Shown piece by piece: positions 52,480-61,613 of a DNA stretch of 64,000 nt. Each line of letters opens with the position of its first letter. Within the stretch, counting starts at the first letter, position 1. The notes beneath the pieces are model-generated. The model had not been told where the DNA came from. It ran no database searches and saw only the letters and a list, made by a program, of their open reading frames with translations. The DNA is from JBEKYD01 sp052148435 (GTDB taxonomy: Bacteria; Acidobacteriota; Terriglobia; Bryobacterales; Bryobacteraceae): assembly GCA_052148435.1 (NCBI GenBank), contig JBKQIF010000005.1, positions 1 to 64,000 of the forward strand. The letters are read 5' to 3'. A program made the translations under genes and the position numbers.

Positions 52480-53091
52480 TTAGCTGTTCTTAACCACCAC
52501 GTTCTGCAAAACGTCGGCGACGTCTTCGCAGCAATCGATGGTTTCCTCGAAGAAGTCGTACACTTCCTTGAGCTTGATCAGCGTGATCGGGTCCTTTTCC
52601 TTGGCGAACAGATCCACGATCGCGCTGCGGCCGACCAGGTCGCCCTCGTTTTCCAGGCGATTGATTTCGATGCAGTATACCTGCGGCGAGCCCTTGCCTT
52701 CGAGTTCAAACGCCTGCTGCAGTTGTTTGGCGCAGCGGGCCACGATCTCCGCCAGGGAAACCATGTTGGCCGGAATCGGATTGATGTGATAGGCAACCAG
52801 CCGGTGGGCGGTATCTTCTATACCGTCGAGCACGTCGTCCAGCGCCGAAGAGATGGCGTGAATGTCTTCGGGATCGATGGGGGTGATGAAAGTCTGGTTC
52901 AGGCGGGTGAAAATCTCATGGATCAGCTCATCTCCGCGGTGCTCCAAAACGCTTATTTCCGTGGCCGCGCTGGCCATCCGGCCATCGCCGATGCGGACCC
53001 CGTCCGCCAGCAACCGCGCCGCCTCGGAAATAATACCGACCTGCTTCTGGAACAAAGCGAAGAACTTCTCGTCACGGGGCAGAAGTCTCAT
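52480..53091 (-). CDS. DUF47 family PhoU-like regulator of Pit
   Basis: A 203-residue all-helical protein of the TIGR00153/DUF47 family: LLPRDEKFFALFQKQ, FITPIDPEDIHAISSALDDV, KLKEVYDFFEETIDCCEDVA. It probably modulates the Pit transporter, as is known for PhoU-like partners. The 190-bp gap to pit contains palindromic repeat sequence but no gene, so co-transcription is likely but not certain. Confidence 0.93.
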   Translation of the reverse strand: MRLLPRDEKFFALFQKQVGIISEAARLLADGVRIGDGRMASAATEISVLEHRGDELIHEIFTRLNQTFITPIDPEDIHAISSALDDVLDGIEDTAHRLVAYHINPIPANMVSLAEIVARCAKQLQQAFELEGKGSPQVYCIEINRLENEGDLVGRSAIVDLFAKEKDPITLIKLKEVYDFFEETIDCCEDVADVLQNVVVKNS

Positions 53092-53224
53092 AAAATCGAA
53101 GCGTTGAGCGCTTATAGTAGCCGCATTGCGACAATTCGGTCAATTTGGAGTTACGAAACGGTGACGAGGGGCGGCGGCACCAGGAAAAACGACGCGGAGG
53201 AAACGATGGCGATTGCAGTCGTTG

Positions 53225-53530
53225 TCAATCCGACTTGTCCCCTTGCCGCATTTCTCCGGGCCATTGCCGAGCGCCGTGCAGCACGCGCAGGACGCGAACC
53301 GTATCCCCGTCGATGCGGTAGGCGGCGATGTAGGGAGTGCGTTGAATGACAAGTTCACGCGTACCTTCGACGCGGCCCAGGCGGCCACTTTCCGGGAATT
53401 TCGCCAGCGCTTCGACCTGCACACGGATGCGATCATCCACGCTGACAGCGGACCTCGGGCTATCTGCCTCGATGTAATCGAAAATTGCGTCGCGGTCGGC
53501 TTGCGCGAAAGCGGACCACTCGATCCGCAT
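53225..53530 (-). CDS. ParE/RelE-type toxin
   Basis: A 101-residue toxin (IEWSAFAQADRDAIFDYIEA, FPESGRLGRVEGTRELVIQR, TPYIAAYRI..VRVLRVLHGA). The pattern GR.....TRELV....YI..Y and the terminal RVLHGAR fit the ParE/RelE plasmid-stabilisation family. It starts 3 bp after the stop of the RelB-like gene. Confidence 0.9.
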   Translation of the reverse strand: MRIEWSAFAQADRDAIFDYIEADSPRSAVSVDDRIRVQVEALAKFPESGRLGRVEGTRELVIQRTPYIAAYRIDGDTVRVLRVLHGARQWPGEMRQGDKSD

Positions 53531-53533
53531 TCA

Positions 53534-53830
53534 CTACCGTGCCTTGCGCAGAGCGGCGGCCCGCCGCGAGGCGAAATGCGCTTCGACCTTCTCGTGGGGA
53601 ATGCCGGGACGGGGATCGTCCAGCGCTTCCCGCACCTTGGCGCGGAACCACCCATCATGTCCTGCAGCGTTGGCAGCCAGAGCGAACGGGAGCGCGCCTT
53701 CATTGGCGGTACGCGTCAGCAGGATGCGCACAGCGTCGGAAACCGTAATTCCCAACTCTTCCAGCACAGCCGCCGCACGTTCTTTAATCGCGGGATCGAT
53801 TCGCGTCTGTACTAATGCGTTTGCAGGCAT
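53534..53830 (-). CDS. relB: RelB/DinJ-family antitoxin
   Basis: A 98-residue ribbon-helix-helix antitoxin: ALVQTRIDPAIKERAAAVLE, ELGITVSDAVRILLTR. The tail with AKVREALDDPRPGIPHEKVE binds toxin. AAGGAG eight bases before the ATG at 53830 decides the start over a GTG at 53848. Confidence 0.9.
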   Translation of the reverse strand: MPANALVQTRIDPAIKERAAAVLEELGITVSDAVRILLTRTANEGALPFALAANAAGHDGWFRAKVREALDDPRPGIPHEKVEAHFASRRAAALRKAR

Positions 53831-53853
53831 GAGGGAGTCTCCTTCCACTCATT

Positions 53854-53871
53854 GTAATTCAGATGAATTAC
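53854..53871. promoter_or_regulatory. Palindromic operator upstream of relB-type pair
   Basis: GTAATTCA-GA-TGAATTAC, a perfect 8-bp inverted repeat with a 2-bp centre, 24 bp before the antitoxin ATG. TACAAT on the minus strand overlaps its inner edge as a -10 box. Its position fits autorepression by the ribbon-helix-helix antitoxin. Confidence 0.75.
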
Positions 53872-53922
53872 GCGCGCTCCTGCCTATTCGGGGGCGCGCG
53901 TTCCGTGAGCGCCTCGAGAATT

Positions 53923-54966
53923 TCACTCCGGCTGCTGCTGGGTCATGCAGTGCAGCGCGCCCAGGCCCCAGATCAGCTCGGTAGCATTGATGCCGATGAC
54001 TTGCCTATCCGCGAAGAGACGCGCCAGCGTGTTCAGAGCCAGGCGATCGGCCGGGTCGTTGAACGTTGGCGCCAGCACGAGGCGGTTGGCTTTTTAGAAG
54101 TTGGCGTAGCTGGCCGGCAGGCGCTGGCGGGCGAACGCCAACGGACGCGGCATGGGCAGCTTCACCACCTTCAAACCGGCCGCCCGCAACAGAGCGTGGT
54201 TCTCCCGCAGCGGTTCGTAGTTGGCGTCGGTCTTATCGGCCTCCGACACCACCACCACGGTATCCGGCGAAACGAAGCGCGCCAGATCGTCCACGTGCCC
54301 GTGGGTATCGTCGCCGACGATGCCGTTTCGCAACCAGATCACGCGTTCCACCCCTAGGTAATCGCCCAGCTTCCGCTCCACGGCCGCGCGGCTCATGCCC
54401 GGATTGCGCGCCTGCACCGGGCTGAGCAGGCACTCTTCGGTGGTCAGCAGCAGGCCCTGCCCGTTGACGTCGATGCCGCCACCCTCCAGCACCATGCCCG
54501 GATCCCACAGCGGCAGTTTCAATTGGCCCGCGATCGACCGCGGCACGGCCGCGTCCAGATGCCAGTCGTCGTACTTGGCCCAGGCGTTGAAGCGCCATCC
54601 GGTGGCGGCGATGGCGCCGGCCGGATGGCGTACGAACAGCGGGCAGTAGTCGCGGGTCCAGACGCGGTTGGTCGGACACACCCAGAATTCCACCGCATCG
54701 AGATCGGCGCCCACTTTCGCCAGGATCGCCCGCGCCTGGCGCTCCAGGGCGGCATTGTCCACCAGAATCCGAACCCGCTCGACGCGGCTCAATTTGCGCA
54801 CGATCTCGCCGTACACCCACGGAATGGGGGCGAAGCGGCCCGGCCAGTCGTCGCGATTGTGCGGCCAGGCGATCCAGGTGGCCTGGTGCGGCTCCCACTC
54901 GGCCGGCATGCGAAAGCCGGCGCGGCGCGGCGTGCCGGTTGGCGGCCGGGCCGCTGGCGGCGTCAA
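53923..54966 (-). pseudogene. aguA: Agmatine deiminase with in-frame stop
   Basis: The gene encodes MPAEWEPHQATWIAWPHN, TRDYCPLFVR, the GGGIDVNGQGLLLTTEECLL segment and LPASYANF, then TAA at 54096-54094. The same frame continues without shift (KANRLVLAPTFNDPADRLAL, GLGALHCMTQQQPE) to TGA at 53923. Relatives have NFYIAN where NF-stop-KAN occurs here, with no length change, so substitutions rather than an indel caused it. The catalytic Cys (codon 53949-53947) is beyond the stop. It starts at TTG 54966 (TTGA overlap with aguB) or ATG 54909. It would convert agmatine to N-carbamoylputrescine. Confidence 0.85.
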
Positions 54967-55841
54967 TCGATCACCCGGTTGAGAATCGGCCCGTAGGCGT
55001 CGATGCGGCGGTCGCGCAGGAACGGCCAGTTGCGCCGCACTTCCTCGATCCTGGCGGGATCGCACTCCACAATGAGAGTCTCTTCGTTGTGGTGGGAAGC
55101 TTCGGCCAACACCTGGCCGAACGGATCGGCCACGAACGATCCGCCCCAGAATTCCAGGCCGTGTTCCGGCGGCCCTTCATAGCCCACCCGGTTCACCGCC
55201 GCCACGTACACTCCGTTGGCAATCGCGTGGGACCGCTGGATGGTGCGCCAGGCATCGTGCTGCGCCCGGCCGTAGCGCGCCTTTTCCGACGGATGCCAGC
55301 CGATGGCGGTGGGATAAAACAGCACCTGCGCCCCCGCCAGCGCCGCCAGCCGCGCGGCCTCCGGATACCACTGGTCCCAGCACACCAGCGGGGCGATCCG
55401 CGCGTAGCGGGTGTCGAAGCAGCGAAAGCCCAGGTCGCCCGGAGTGAAGTAATACTTTTCGAAGTAGAGGGGATCGTCGGGAATGTGCATCTTGCGGTAG
55501 ATCCCCGCCAGGCTGCCGTCGGCGTCCAAGACCACCGCGGTGTTGTGGTATACGCCGGCCGTGCGGCGCTCGAAAATCGAGCCCACGAGCACGATTTCCA
55601 GCTCGCGCGCCACCTCCGAGAACCGTTGGGTGGTGGGGCCCGGAATCGGCTCCGCCAGGTCGAAGAAGGCGGCATTCTCTTCGCGGCAGAAATAGCGGGA
55701 GCGGAACAACTCCTGTGCGCAAACGATGCGGGCGCCGTCCGCGGCCGCCTGGCGGATGCGCGCTACGGCTTTGGCCAGGTTGGCCTCCGCGTCCGGCGAG
55801 CACGACATCTGGATCAGGCCGATCTTGAAGGGAGCTTGCAT
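54963..55841 (-). CDS. aguB: N-carbamoylputrescine amidase
   Basis: A 292-residue nitrilase-family enzyme hydrolysing N-carbamoylputrescine to putrescine. The catalytic triad is Glu in IVCAQELF, Lys in YRKMHIPDDP and Cys in IAPLVCWDQWYPEAAR. FYPTAIGWHPSE is typical of AguB. The ATG at 55841 is preferred, because an ATG at 55853 lies within the palindromic repeat. Directly upstream of aguA; the pathway is broken if aguA is dead. Confidence 0.94.
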   Translation of the reverse strand: MQAPFKIGLIQMSCSPDAEANLAKAVARIRQAAADGARIVCAQELFRSRYFCREENAAFFDLAEPIPGPTTQRFSEVARELEIVLVGSIFERRTAGVYHNTAVVLDADGSLAGIYRKMHIPDDPLYFEKYYFTPGDLGFRCFDTRYARIAPLVCWDQWYPEAARLAALAGAQVLFYPTAIGWHPSEKARYGRAQHDAWRTIQRSHAIANGVYVAAVNRVGYEGPPEHGLEFWGGSFVADPFGQVLAEASHHNEETLIVECDPARIEEVRRNWPFLRDRRIDAYGPILNRVID

Positions 55842-55844
55842 ATT

Positions 55845-55910
55845 GGTGGGCATGCTTTAGCTTGCCCTGCAATTCTTGATTTTGTAGGGCAAGCTAAAGC
55901 ATGCCCCACC
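55845..55910. repeat. REPIN-like palindrome, copy 2 (inverted loop)
   Basis: Arms of 23 bp (55845-55867) and 24 bp (55887-55910) match those at 2170-2236. The 19-bp loop (GCAATTCTTGATTTTG core) is the reverse complement of the loop in copy 1 (CAAAATCAAGAATTG core). The element sits between aguB and the epimerase gene. Confidence 0.9.
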
Positions 55911-55919
55911 ATTGCCTTC

Positions 55920-56918
55920 TTACACCGCCGCCGGCGAATTCGCTCTGCCCATGCCCAGCAGGCGTTCGTCGAATTCGAAGCTGGCGGTGCGCGGCTTATA
56001 GTTGCGCACGTACCAGCGATAGGTCTCCTTCAAACCCACGTCGAAGGGCGTCAGCTTCATCTTCAAAATGCGGGTGACCTTGCCGATATTCATGGTGATG
56101 GGCGCCAGGTCGAAGTACTCGCCGAAATAGAACGGCTGTTCCATGGCATTACCGCCGGCCTGTTGAATCAGGTCGCGCGGCACCCGGGCCAGGCTGGCTT
56201 CGGTATTGGCGGCCTTGGCCAGACGCTCCACCACTTCCACCTGGGTCAGCGGCTTGGGATCGCCCATATTGAAGGCCTCGCCTACGGCTCGCGGTTCGTC
56301 CATGGCGCGGACCAGCGCCTCCACCACATCGTTGACGTAGGCGAACTGCATCAGCCGGTAACCGTCGCCGGGAATCACGATCGGCCGGCCGGCGCGCAAC
56401 CGGTCCCAGAAGAACTGTTCCCGGTAATAGGGGTTGTTCGGTCCGTAGACGAATGGAGGCCGGAACGTCACCAGCGGCAGCCCGGTCTGCGCGTGCATGC
56501 GGAACAGCAGCCGTTCGGTGGTGGCTTTATTACTCGCGTAGGAATCGGCGTGGTACTCGGGAGCCAGCGGATCGCTCTCCTTGTGGTTCAATCCGTCGCC
56601 ATAGGCCGCTACGCTCGACATGAAAATGTAGCGCTGCAGGCGGAAGCCGACGGCGCGGACCGTGGCTTCCACCTGCGCGGCCGTGGTGCCGCGCTCCCAA
56701 TCGTAGGCGTTATCGAAAACGACCTCGAAACGGCGGCCGTCGAGCGCCTCGCGAAGAGAGGCTGCGTCGTTGCGGTCGGCCATCAGATTTTCGACGCGGC
56801 GGCTGAAGTCGTGCTTGGGCTTGCGATGCAATACCGAGACTTCGTGACCCGCCTTCAGCAGCGATTCCACCAGCGAACGGCCGATGAACAGAGTGCCGCC
56901 GATAACCAGTACTTTCAT
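55920..56918 (-). CDS. NAD-dependent epimerase/dehydratase family protein
   Basis: A 332-residue extended SDR. MKVLVIGGTLFIGRSLVESL binds NAD, and the active-site region has MSSVAAYGDG with YASNK. It resembles the chloroplast CSP41-like group (RXPFVYGPNNPYYREQFFWD, FNMGDPKPLTQVEVVERLAK), which includes RNA-binding and sugar-nucleotide members. The substrate is not determined. The ATG at 56918 starts directly on the nucleotide-binding strand. Confidence 0.88.
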   Translation of the reverse strand: MKVLVIGGTLFIGRSLVESLLKAGHEVSVLHRKPKHDFSRRVENLMADRNDAASLREALDGRRFEVVFDNAYDWERGTTAAQVEATVRAVGFRLQRYIFMSSVAAYGDGLNHKESDPLAPEYHADSYASNKATTERLLFRMHAQTGLPLVTFRPPFVYGPNNPYYREQFFWDRLRAGRPIVIPGDGYRLMQFAYVNDVVEALVRAMDEPRAVGEAFNMGDPKPLTQVEVVERLAKAANTEASLARVPRDLIQQAGGNAMEQPFYFGEYFDLAPITMNIGKVTRILKMKLTPFDVGLKETYRWYVRNYKPRTASFEFDERLLGMGRANSPAAV

Positions 56919-56979
56919 ATATTCCCAGTGATACGGACGCACCGGCGCACCCGGTGCACCTTAGAAAAAGATACGACGA

Positions 56980-58299
56980 TTAATCGTAATATTCCAGTCC
57001 CAGGTGCGTAATCAAGTCTTCTCCCCGCATCCAGCGCAGCGTATTCTTGAGTTTCATCAACTGGATGAAGATGTCGTGCTCGGGGTAAACCTCGGGCGCA
57101 TGCATGGGCGCCTTGAAGTAAAACGACAGCCATTCCTGCACGCCGCGCATGCCGCTGCGCTGCGCCAGGTCCATGAACAGTACCAGGTCCAGAACCAGCG
57201 GCGCGGCCAGAATCGAGTCGCGGCACAGAAAATTGATCTTGATCTGCATCGGATAGCCCAGCCAGCCGAAAATGTCGATATTGTCCCAGCCCTCTTTGGC
57301 GTCGCCGCGCGGAGGGTAGTATTCGATGCGGACTTTGTGATACAGCTTGTCGTAGAGATCCGGATAAAGCTGCTTCTGGAAGATGTAATCCAGGGCGCCG
57401 GACTTGCTGACTTCCTTGGAGCGGAACGAGCCTGGGTCGTCCAGCACTTCGCCGTCCCGATTGCCCAGGATGTTGGTCGAAAACCAGCCTCTCACGCCCA
57501 GCAGGCGCGATTTCAGCCCAGGCGCGACCAGCGTCTTCATGAACGTCTGGCCGCTCTTATAATCCTTGCCGCTCACCGGCAGATTGCGCTCCCGAGCCAG
57601 TTCCAGCAGCGCCGGCATATCCGTGGTCATGTGCGGGGCGCCGTTGGCATAAGGTACGCCGGACTTCAGCGCCGCGTAAGCGTAAATCTGGCTGGGCGAG
57701 ATATTTGGATCGTCTTGCCTCAAGCCGCACTCGAACTTCTCCAGGGAAGAGTGCACTTCGCCAGCCTCGGCGAATACTTCCGTCGATCCGCACCAGATCA
57801 TGGTCAACCGGCTGGCTCCGGTGCGCTGCTTGAACTGCCGGATGTCTTCCATCACGGCTTCGGCATAGTCCATCTTCGAGCCCCCGGTTTTGACGTTGGG
57901 CCCGTTGATCTTCTTGACGAAACTCTGGTCGAACACGGCCTTCATGGGCTTGATCGCCTGGAGCGGCGCCTTGACCTTCTCGAGCAGGCCCATCTCGAGC
58001 ACGCCAGCCTTCACCGCGGCTTCATAGGCGTTGTCCTCGAAAATGTCCCATCCACCTACCACCAGGTCCGCCGGATCCGTCAGCGGCACGAAGTCCTTGA
58101 TCGCCGGGCTGCGGCCTTCGGTACGCTTTCCCAGGCGGACGGTTCCCAATTGGGTGAGCGAGCCGATCGGTTTTCCCAGTCCGAGCTTGATCGCTTCCAG
58201 GCCGGCGACGAAGGTCGTCGTCACCGCCCCTATTCCGGGTATCAAGACGCCAAGTTTTCCCTCCGCGGGCGCAATTTTGACGTTGTCTGCTGTTGCCAA
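56980..58299 (-). CDS. ino1: Inositol-3-phosphate synthase
   Basis: A 439-residue NAD enzyme converting glucose-6-phosphate to inositol-3-phosphate. GVLIPGIGAVTTTFVAG, VGGWDIFEDNAYEAA, IWCGSTEVFAEA, the NGAPHMTTDMPALLELAR segment, VSGKDYKSGQTFMKT, RGWFSTNILGNRDGEVLDDP and FLCRDSILAAPLVLDL are family hallmarks. Likely used for inositol lipids or compatible solutes. It diverges from the LytTR regulator gene with 43 bp between starts. Confidence 0.95.
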   Translation of the reverse strand: MATADNVKIAPAEGKLGVLIPGIGAVTTTFVAGLEAIKLGLGKPIGSLTQLGTVRLGKRTEGRSPAIKDFVPLTDPADLVVGGWDIFEDNAYEAAVKAGVLEMGLLEKVKAPLQAIKPMKAVFDQSFVKKINGPNVKTGGSKMDYAEAVMEDIRQFKQRTGASRLTMIWCGSTEVFAEAGEVHSSLEKFECGLRQDDPNISPSQIYAYAALKSGVPYANGAPHMTTDMPALLELARERNLPVSGKDYKSGQTFMKTLVAPGLKSRLLGVRGWFSTNILGNRDGEVLDDPGSFRSKEVSKSGALDYIFQKQLYPDLYDKLYHKVRIEYYPPRGDAKEGWDNIDIFGWLGYPMQIKINFLCRDSILAAPLVLDLVLFMDLAQRSGMRGVQEWLSFYFKAPMHAPEVYPEHDIFIQLMKLKNTLRWMRGEDLITHLGLEYYD

Positions 58300-58324
58300 A
58301 GTCGGGTCTCCTTTGAAGTCGAAA

Positions 58325-58333
58325 TGCTATAAT
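58325..58333 (+). promoter_or_regulatory. Extended -10 promoter of LytTR regulator
   Basis: TGCTATAAT is a perfect -10 box with the TGn extension; no good -35 is seen. The transcription start (~58340) would be about three bases ahead of the ATG at 58343, giving an almost leaderless mRNA. Confidence 0.65.
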
Positions 58334-58342
58334 AGCAACTCC

Positions 58343-59143
58343 ATGGGAGATCGCGCGACGGCTACCTTGACTACGCTTGTGGTAGACGATGAGCCATTGG
58401 CCCGCGAAGAGTTGGCATTTCTGCTGAAAGACTTTGCGGAAATTGAAGTTATCGGTTCCGGGGCGAACGGCGTGGAAGCCGTGGAAATGATCCGGGAATT
58501 GGAGCCGGAGCTGGTTTTTCTGGACGTCAATATGCCCGGGCTGGACGGCATGGGGGTGATCCGCAAGCTGCGCGACGAGGGCGTCGAGCTGCCTCACTTC
58601 ATCTTCGTCACCGCCTACGACCAGTACGCCGTGGAAGCTTTTCGGCTGGAAGCCATGGATTACCTGCTCAAGCCGCTCGACAGGGTCCGCCTGGCGGAAA
58701 CGGTGGAACGCGCTCGCCGCGCCCTACAGGAAAAGAAAACCCCGGAGATCGCGCTAGCCGCGGCCGCCGCCGGCCAGGCCAGCCGTTCGGTTGCGCCTGC
58801 TCCGCCACGTACCAAGCTCATGGTCAAGGCCAACAACCGCAATTTCGTGGTGGATGCCAACGAGGTCATCTACGCCACCATCGACGATGGCTTGATCACG
58901 CTGGTCACCACCAATATGGAAGGCCACTCCAACTACCGCACCATCGAGGATCTGCAAACCAGCCTGGACCGCGAGATGTTCTGGCGCGTACACCGTTCCT
59001 ACCTGGTGAACATTAACCGGATCAAGGAAGTGGTGCCGTGGTTCAAGTCGAGCTATCAACTCCGCATGGATGACAAAAAGCACACGGAAATTCCCGTAAG
59101 TCGCGTGCAGACAAAAAAATTGCGGGAATTATTCAAGTTGTAG
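58343..59143 (+). CDS. LytTR-family response regulator
   Basis: A 266-residue regulator. Receiver domain residues 10-125 with acidic VVDDEP, phosphoacceptor Asp-61 in LVFLDVNMPG and Lys in DYLLKPLD. An Ala/Pro-rich linker (~140-155) precedes a LytTR DNA-binding domain (KLMVKANNRNFVVDANEVIY, FWRVHRSYLVNINRIKEVVP). LytTR regulators usually pair with a LytS-type membrane kinase; none is adjacent. The ATG at 58343 is decided by promoter position. Confidence 0.92.
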   Translation: MGDRATATLTTLVVDDEPLAREELAFLLKDFAEIEVIGSGANGVEAVEMIRELEPELVFLDVNMPGLDGMGVIRKLRDEGVELPHFIFVTAYDQYAVEAFRLEAMDYLLKPLDRVRLAETVERARRALQEKKTPEIALAAAAAGQASRSVAPAPPRTKLMVKANNRNFVVDANEVIYATIDDGLITLVTTNMEGHSNYRTIEDLQTSLDREMFWRVHRSYLVNINRIKEVVPWFKSSYQLRMDDKKHTEIPVSRVQTKKLRELFKL

Positions 59144-59312
59144 ATGAAGGCTCCGCTCCAGGTTCCCTTCGGGGAGAATCGGCCTCGCGCAGCGGTTTTA
59201 CCGAACCCAGGGCGATGAGTCCGCCGGCCTTGAAATCGATGGCGGCGTGGCAGTCTTCAAGTCGGACAATGTCTCCCACCGCCTAACTAGTGGGCATGGG
59301 GTTGGTGTTCCA

Positions 59313-59367
59313 CACAGGCTAAAGCCTGTGCCACCACAACAGCAGGTGGCACAGGCTTTAGCCTGTG
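59313..59367. repeat. REPIN-like palindrome, copy 3 (variant)
   Basis: Perfect 23-bp arms (59313-59335, 59345-59367; GGTGGCACAGGCTTTAGCCTG) around a 9-bp loop. Each arm contains its own near-palindrome CACAGGCTAAAGCCTGTG. The arm shares GGTGG..CA.GCTTTAGC.TG with copies 1 and 2, so they are one family. Confidence 0.85.
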
Positions 59368-59380
59368 ATGAAATTGGCGG

Positions 59381-59692
59381 TTACCCATGGCACACCGGCT
59401 TGCCGGAGAGGCCGTGCCACAACAGAACGGCGCCGAACAGCATCACGCCCACAGCGGCCAGGCGATTCGACCATCGGCCGAGGCGATAACCGGCCAGCGA
59501 CGACACCACGCCCATGCCGGCCAACGCCACTGCCGTGCCGGACCCGAACGCCAGCATGGTAAGCGCGCCCGAGAGCGCCGCGCCGGATTCCATGGCCTTC
59601 CCAAGCGCCGCGTACACCAGGCCGCAGGGCAGAAAACCCAAGCTAAGGCCGAGCGCGAATTTGCCGCGCGTGCCGCTGGACGCCAACCAGGC
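59381..59692 (-). pseudogene. SafE/TauE-type membrane protein, C-terminal fragment
   Basis: SSGTRGKFALGLSLGFLPCG, LVYAALGKAMESGAALSGAL and MLAFGSGTAVALAGMG are the second half of the UreH/SafE-like sulfite exporter family (DsbD_2-like). The first three helices and the normal start are missing. At about 59692 the sequence joins, in another frame, an oxidoreductase fragment. A TTG start gives 101 residues but not a whole protein. Confidence 0.75.
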
Positions 59693-60225
59693 CGCGCTCG
59701 GTCGAGATGCCGTCGGCCGGATCGAGGAAGGACAGATCGGATGCCTGGCCGATGGCGAAGATTACGCTATCGGCGGCGATGTCTTCCACCTGGGTTTCGT
59801 CGAAGGAGGGATTAAACCGGCCGGCGGCGTCGAACACCGCGGTGCAGCGAACGGTGCGCAGGGCGGTGACCTTGCCGTTCTCGCCCAGGATGGCGCGCGG
59901 GCCGCGCTGGTTGTGCAGCTTGAGACCTTCCTCGCCCCCTTCCACGATTTCGATCTCGTCGGCCGGCATCTCGCCGCGGCTTTCGAGACACACCACGTGG
60001 ACTTCTTTATCGGCGCTGAAGCGAACGGCGGAGCGGGCCACGTCGTAGGCCACGTTACCGCCGCCGATCACGATCACGCGCTTGCCCAGCGGGAGCGGCT
60101 TGGCGGCATTGAAGGCGCGCAGAAAATCCATGCCGTCGATGACGCCGTCGAGCTCCCCACCGGGCAGCGGCAGCTTGCGGCCCTTGGGCCGGCCGACGCC
60201 GAGAAAAATGGCTTTGTAACCTTAC
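59690..60225 (-). pseudogene. GltD-like FAD/NAD(P) oxidoreductase, internal fragment
   Basis: YKAIFLGVGRPKGRKLPLPG, LPLGKRVIVIGGGNVAYDVA and DSVIFAIGQASDLSFLDPAD match glutamate synthase small subunit-type oxidoreductases (second nucleotide-binding domain). The N-terminal FeS and FAD parts and the last ~30 residues are missing. The right break is near 60225, the left break near 59692, where it joins the SafE fragment. Confidence 0.75.
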
Positions 60226-61412
60226 CTGGACGGGCAAAGGGTGTTCCTAGAGATTGGGAATCCTTCCCTAGCTATATTCGACGGATGCAAACTTGAAGTG
60301 CGGTGGACCGGAGAATCCCTGAGAGTTTGAGTTCCCCCGCGGACACCACAAAGGGAACGGCTAAGTCGATGCCAGCAATTATGGCTAACATGGATAAGTT
60401 GGCCGCATGGGAAAAGGAGCAACGAACCGAGGAATTAGACATTGTAACTGTGCTAGTACCCGGTCGGTGGGCGGGTGTTGACTTTGTCTTGCCAGGAACA
60501 ACCTCTGCGCAACTAGGGCACCTGTTTGTTAAGATCGAGGCAGATAAAATCAGGTTTCCTGCCCAATAGGCAAAAAGGACGGCGTGCGGGAAGCGATTAG
60601 CCAGTTGCCGGTTGAAAAGCGGGACGTGTGGCGTCGGCGCTCAAGTGGGGCTTTGCTGACTTCGATAATCCGGCCTCGATGCGGACAAGCAAACCTTGTC
60701 GCCGGAAGATTTCGCCAAAGTGATGGAGCTTCTGAAACTCCGTGCGATTCAGTTTTGCATTTTCCTGAGGACGCTCGTGGGCGCTGCGGAAATGCAGTGG
60801 ATAATGGTCGAAGCGATCAAGGTTGCGAGACGGTAGGGGTGAGTGGCAGTCAATCTTGAAAGTGCATGTCATCCCTGCTTTGAATCAGTTGGCGAACGAC
60901 CTCAAGTCCTGTACTGCAGAGTTCCATCACGTCCGGTTCGTCTGGGTTTTCCAGACCCAACCGTACTTAACCGGATGCTCCTTGAATTCGGCCATCTCAG
61001 CGCTTTTGTACCTTCCCACTGGCTTGCCAGAGGAAAAGTCAAGCTCTAATTCCAGCTTCGTGCTTTCGATATCATCGGCGAATGGCAAACTGGCTCGTTG
61101 GACGGACTCCGTACCCCTCTGATGGATTTCTTTGTTCCGTAGCCCAGCTCGTAGGTCTCAAAGCCCTTCTCCATCATCACGAAAAAGAACTCGGCTTCCC
61201 GGAGCTTATCGTTCGCTGGTGGTATCTTCATAAACCGTAATCCTCCAACAACTCTCAGTGGGCCACGGACCAGCCGGTCAGGTATCCGACGTTGTATCGG
61301 GACGCCACTGATAGTTCGGGCAGTGCCGGTCAAGAAACGTTGGTTTCAGCCGAACAAGCCAAAACCGGAGAGCCAGATCAGTGCCCGCCGCCGGGGCGTG
61401 GGCGCTTCCGGC
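60226..61412. other. ~1.2-kb region of gene debris
   Basis: No intact gene is supported. Short meaningful segments occur. A plus-strand frame (60693-60836) gives TLSPEDFAKVMELLKLRAIQ ending EAIKVARR without an upstream start. A minus-strand segment near 61130-61230 (PPANDKLREAEFFFVMMEKG, FETYELGYGTKK) resembles the beginning of a small acidobacterial protein but then loses the frame. A plus frame at 60303-60569 (88 residues) has no family. GC content is lower than average. Confidence 0.45.
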
Positions 61413-61613
61413 TCATGATTCGCCATCGTCGTTCTCCTTGTCCTTTGGGTTCCTGGCGGAGTCCACCAGATCCTCCACATCGCTCCAGAAAACCTGGTAC
61501 TTGGTGTCTTCGAGGTTGCGGAAATAGTCCTTCTTCACGGCGAAGATGAACACGCAAGCCGTTGCGGCCGCCATGCACAGGCTGGCCACCAGGGCAATCC
61601 AGGTCAGTTCCAT
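61413..61613 (-). CDS. ccoS: CcoS-like cbb3 oxidase maturation protein
   Basis: A 66-residue protein: one transmembrane helix (TWIALVASLCMAAATACVFI) followed by FAVKKDYFRNLEDTKYQVFW, the CcoS pattern (F.WAV..gQFdDle.p..r.l). CcoS is needed to insert copper and heme into cbb3-type cytochrome oxidase. No cco structural genes are in the window. The start overlaps the Rrf2 regulator gene end by ten bases. Confidence 0.75.
   Translation of the reverse strand: MELTWIALVASLCMAAATACVFIFAVKKDYFRNLEDTKYQVFWSDVEDLVDSARNPKDKENDDGES

Noticed and set aside
60303..60569. An 88-residue GTG-started ORF
   Set aside because: It lies in a debris region without family, context or start signal.
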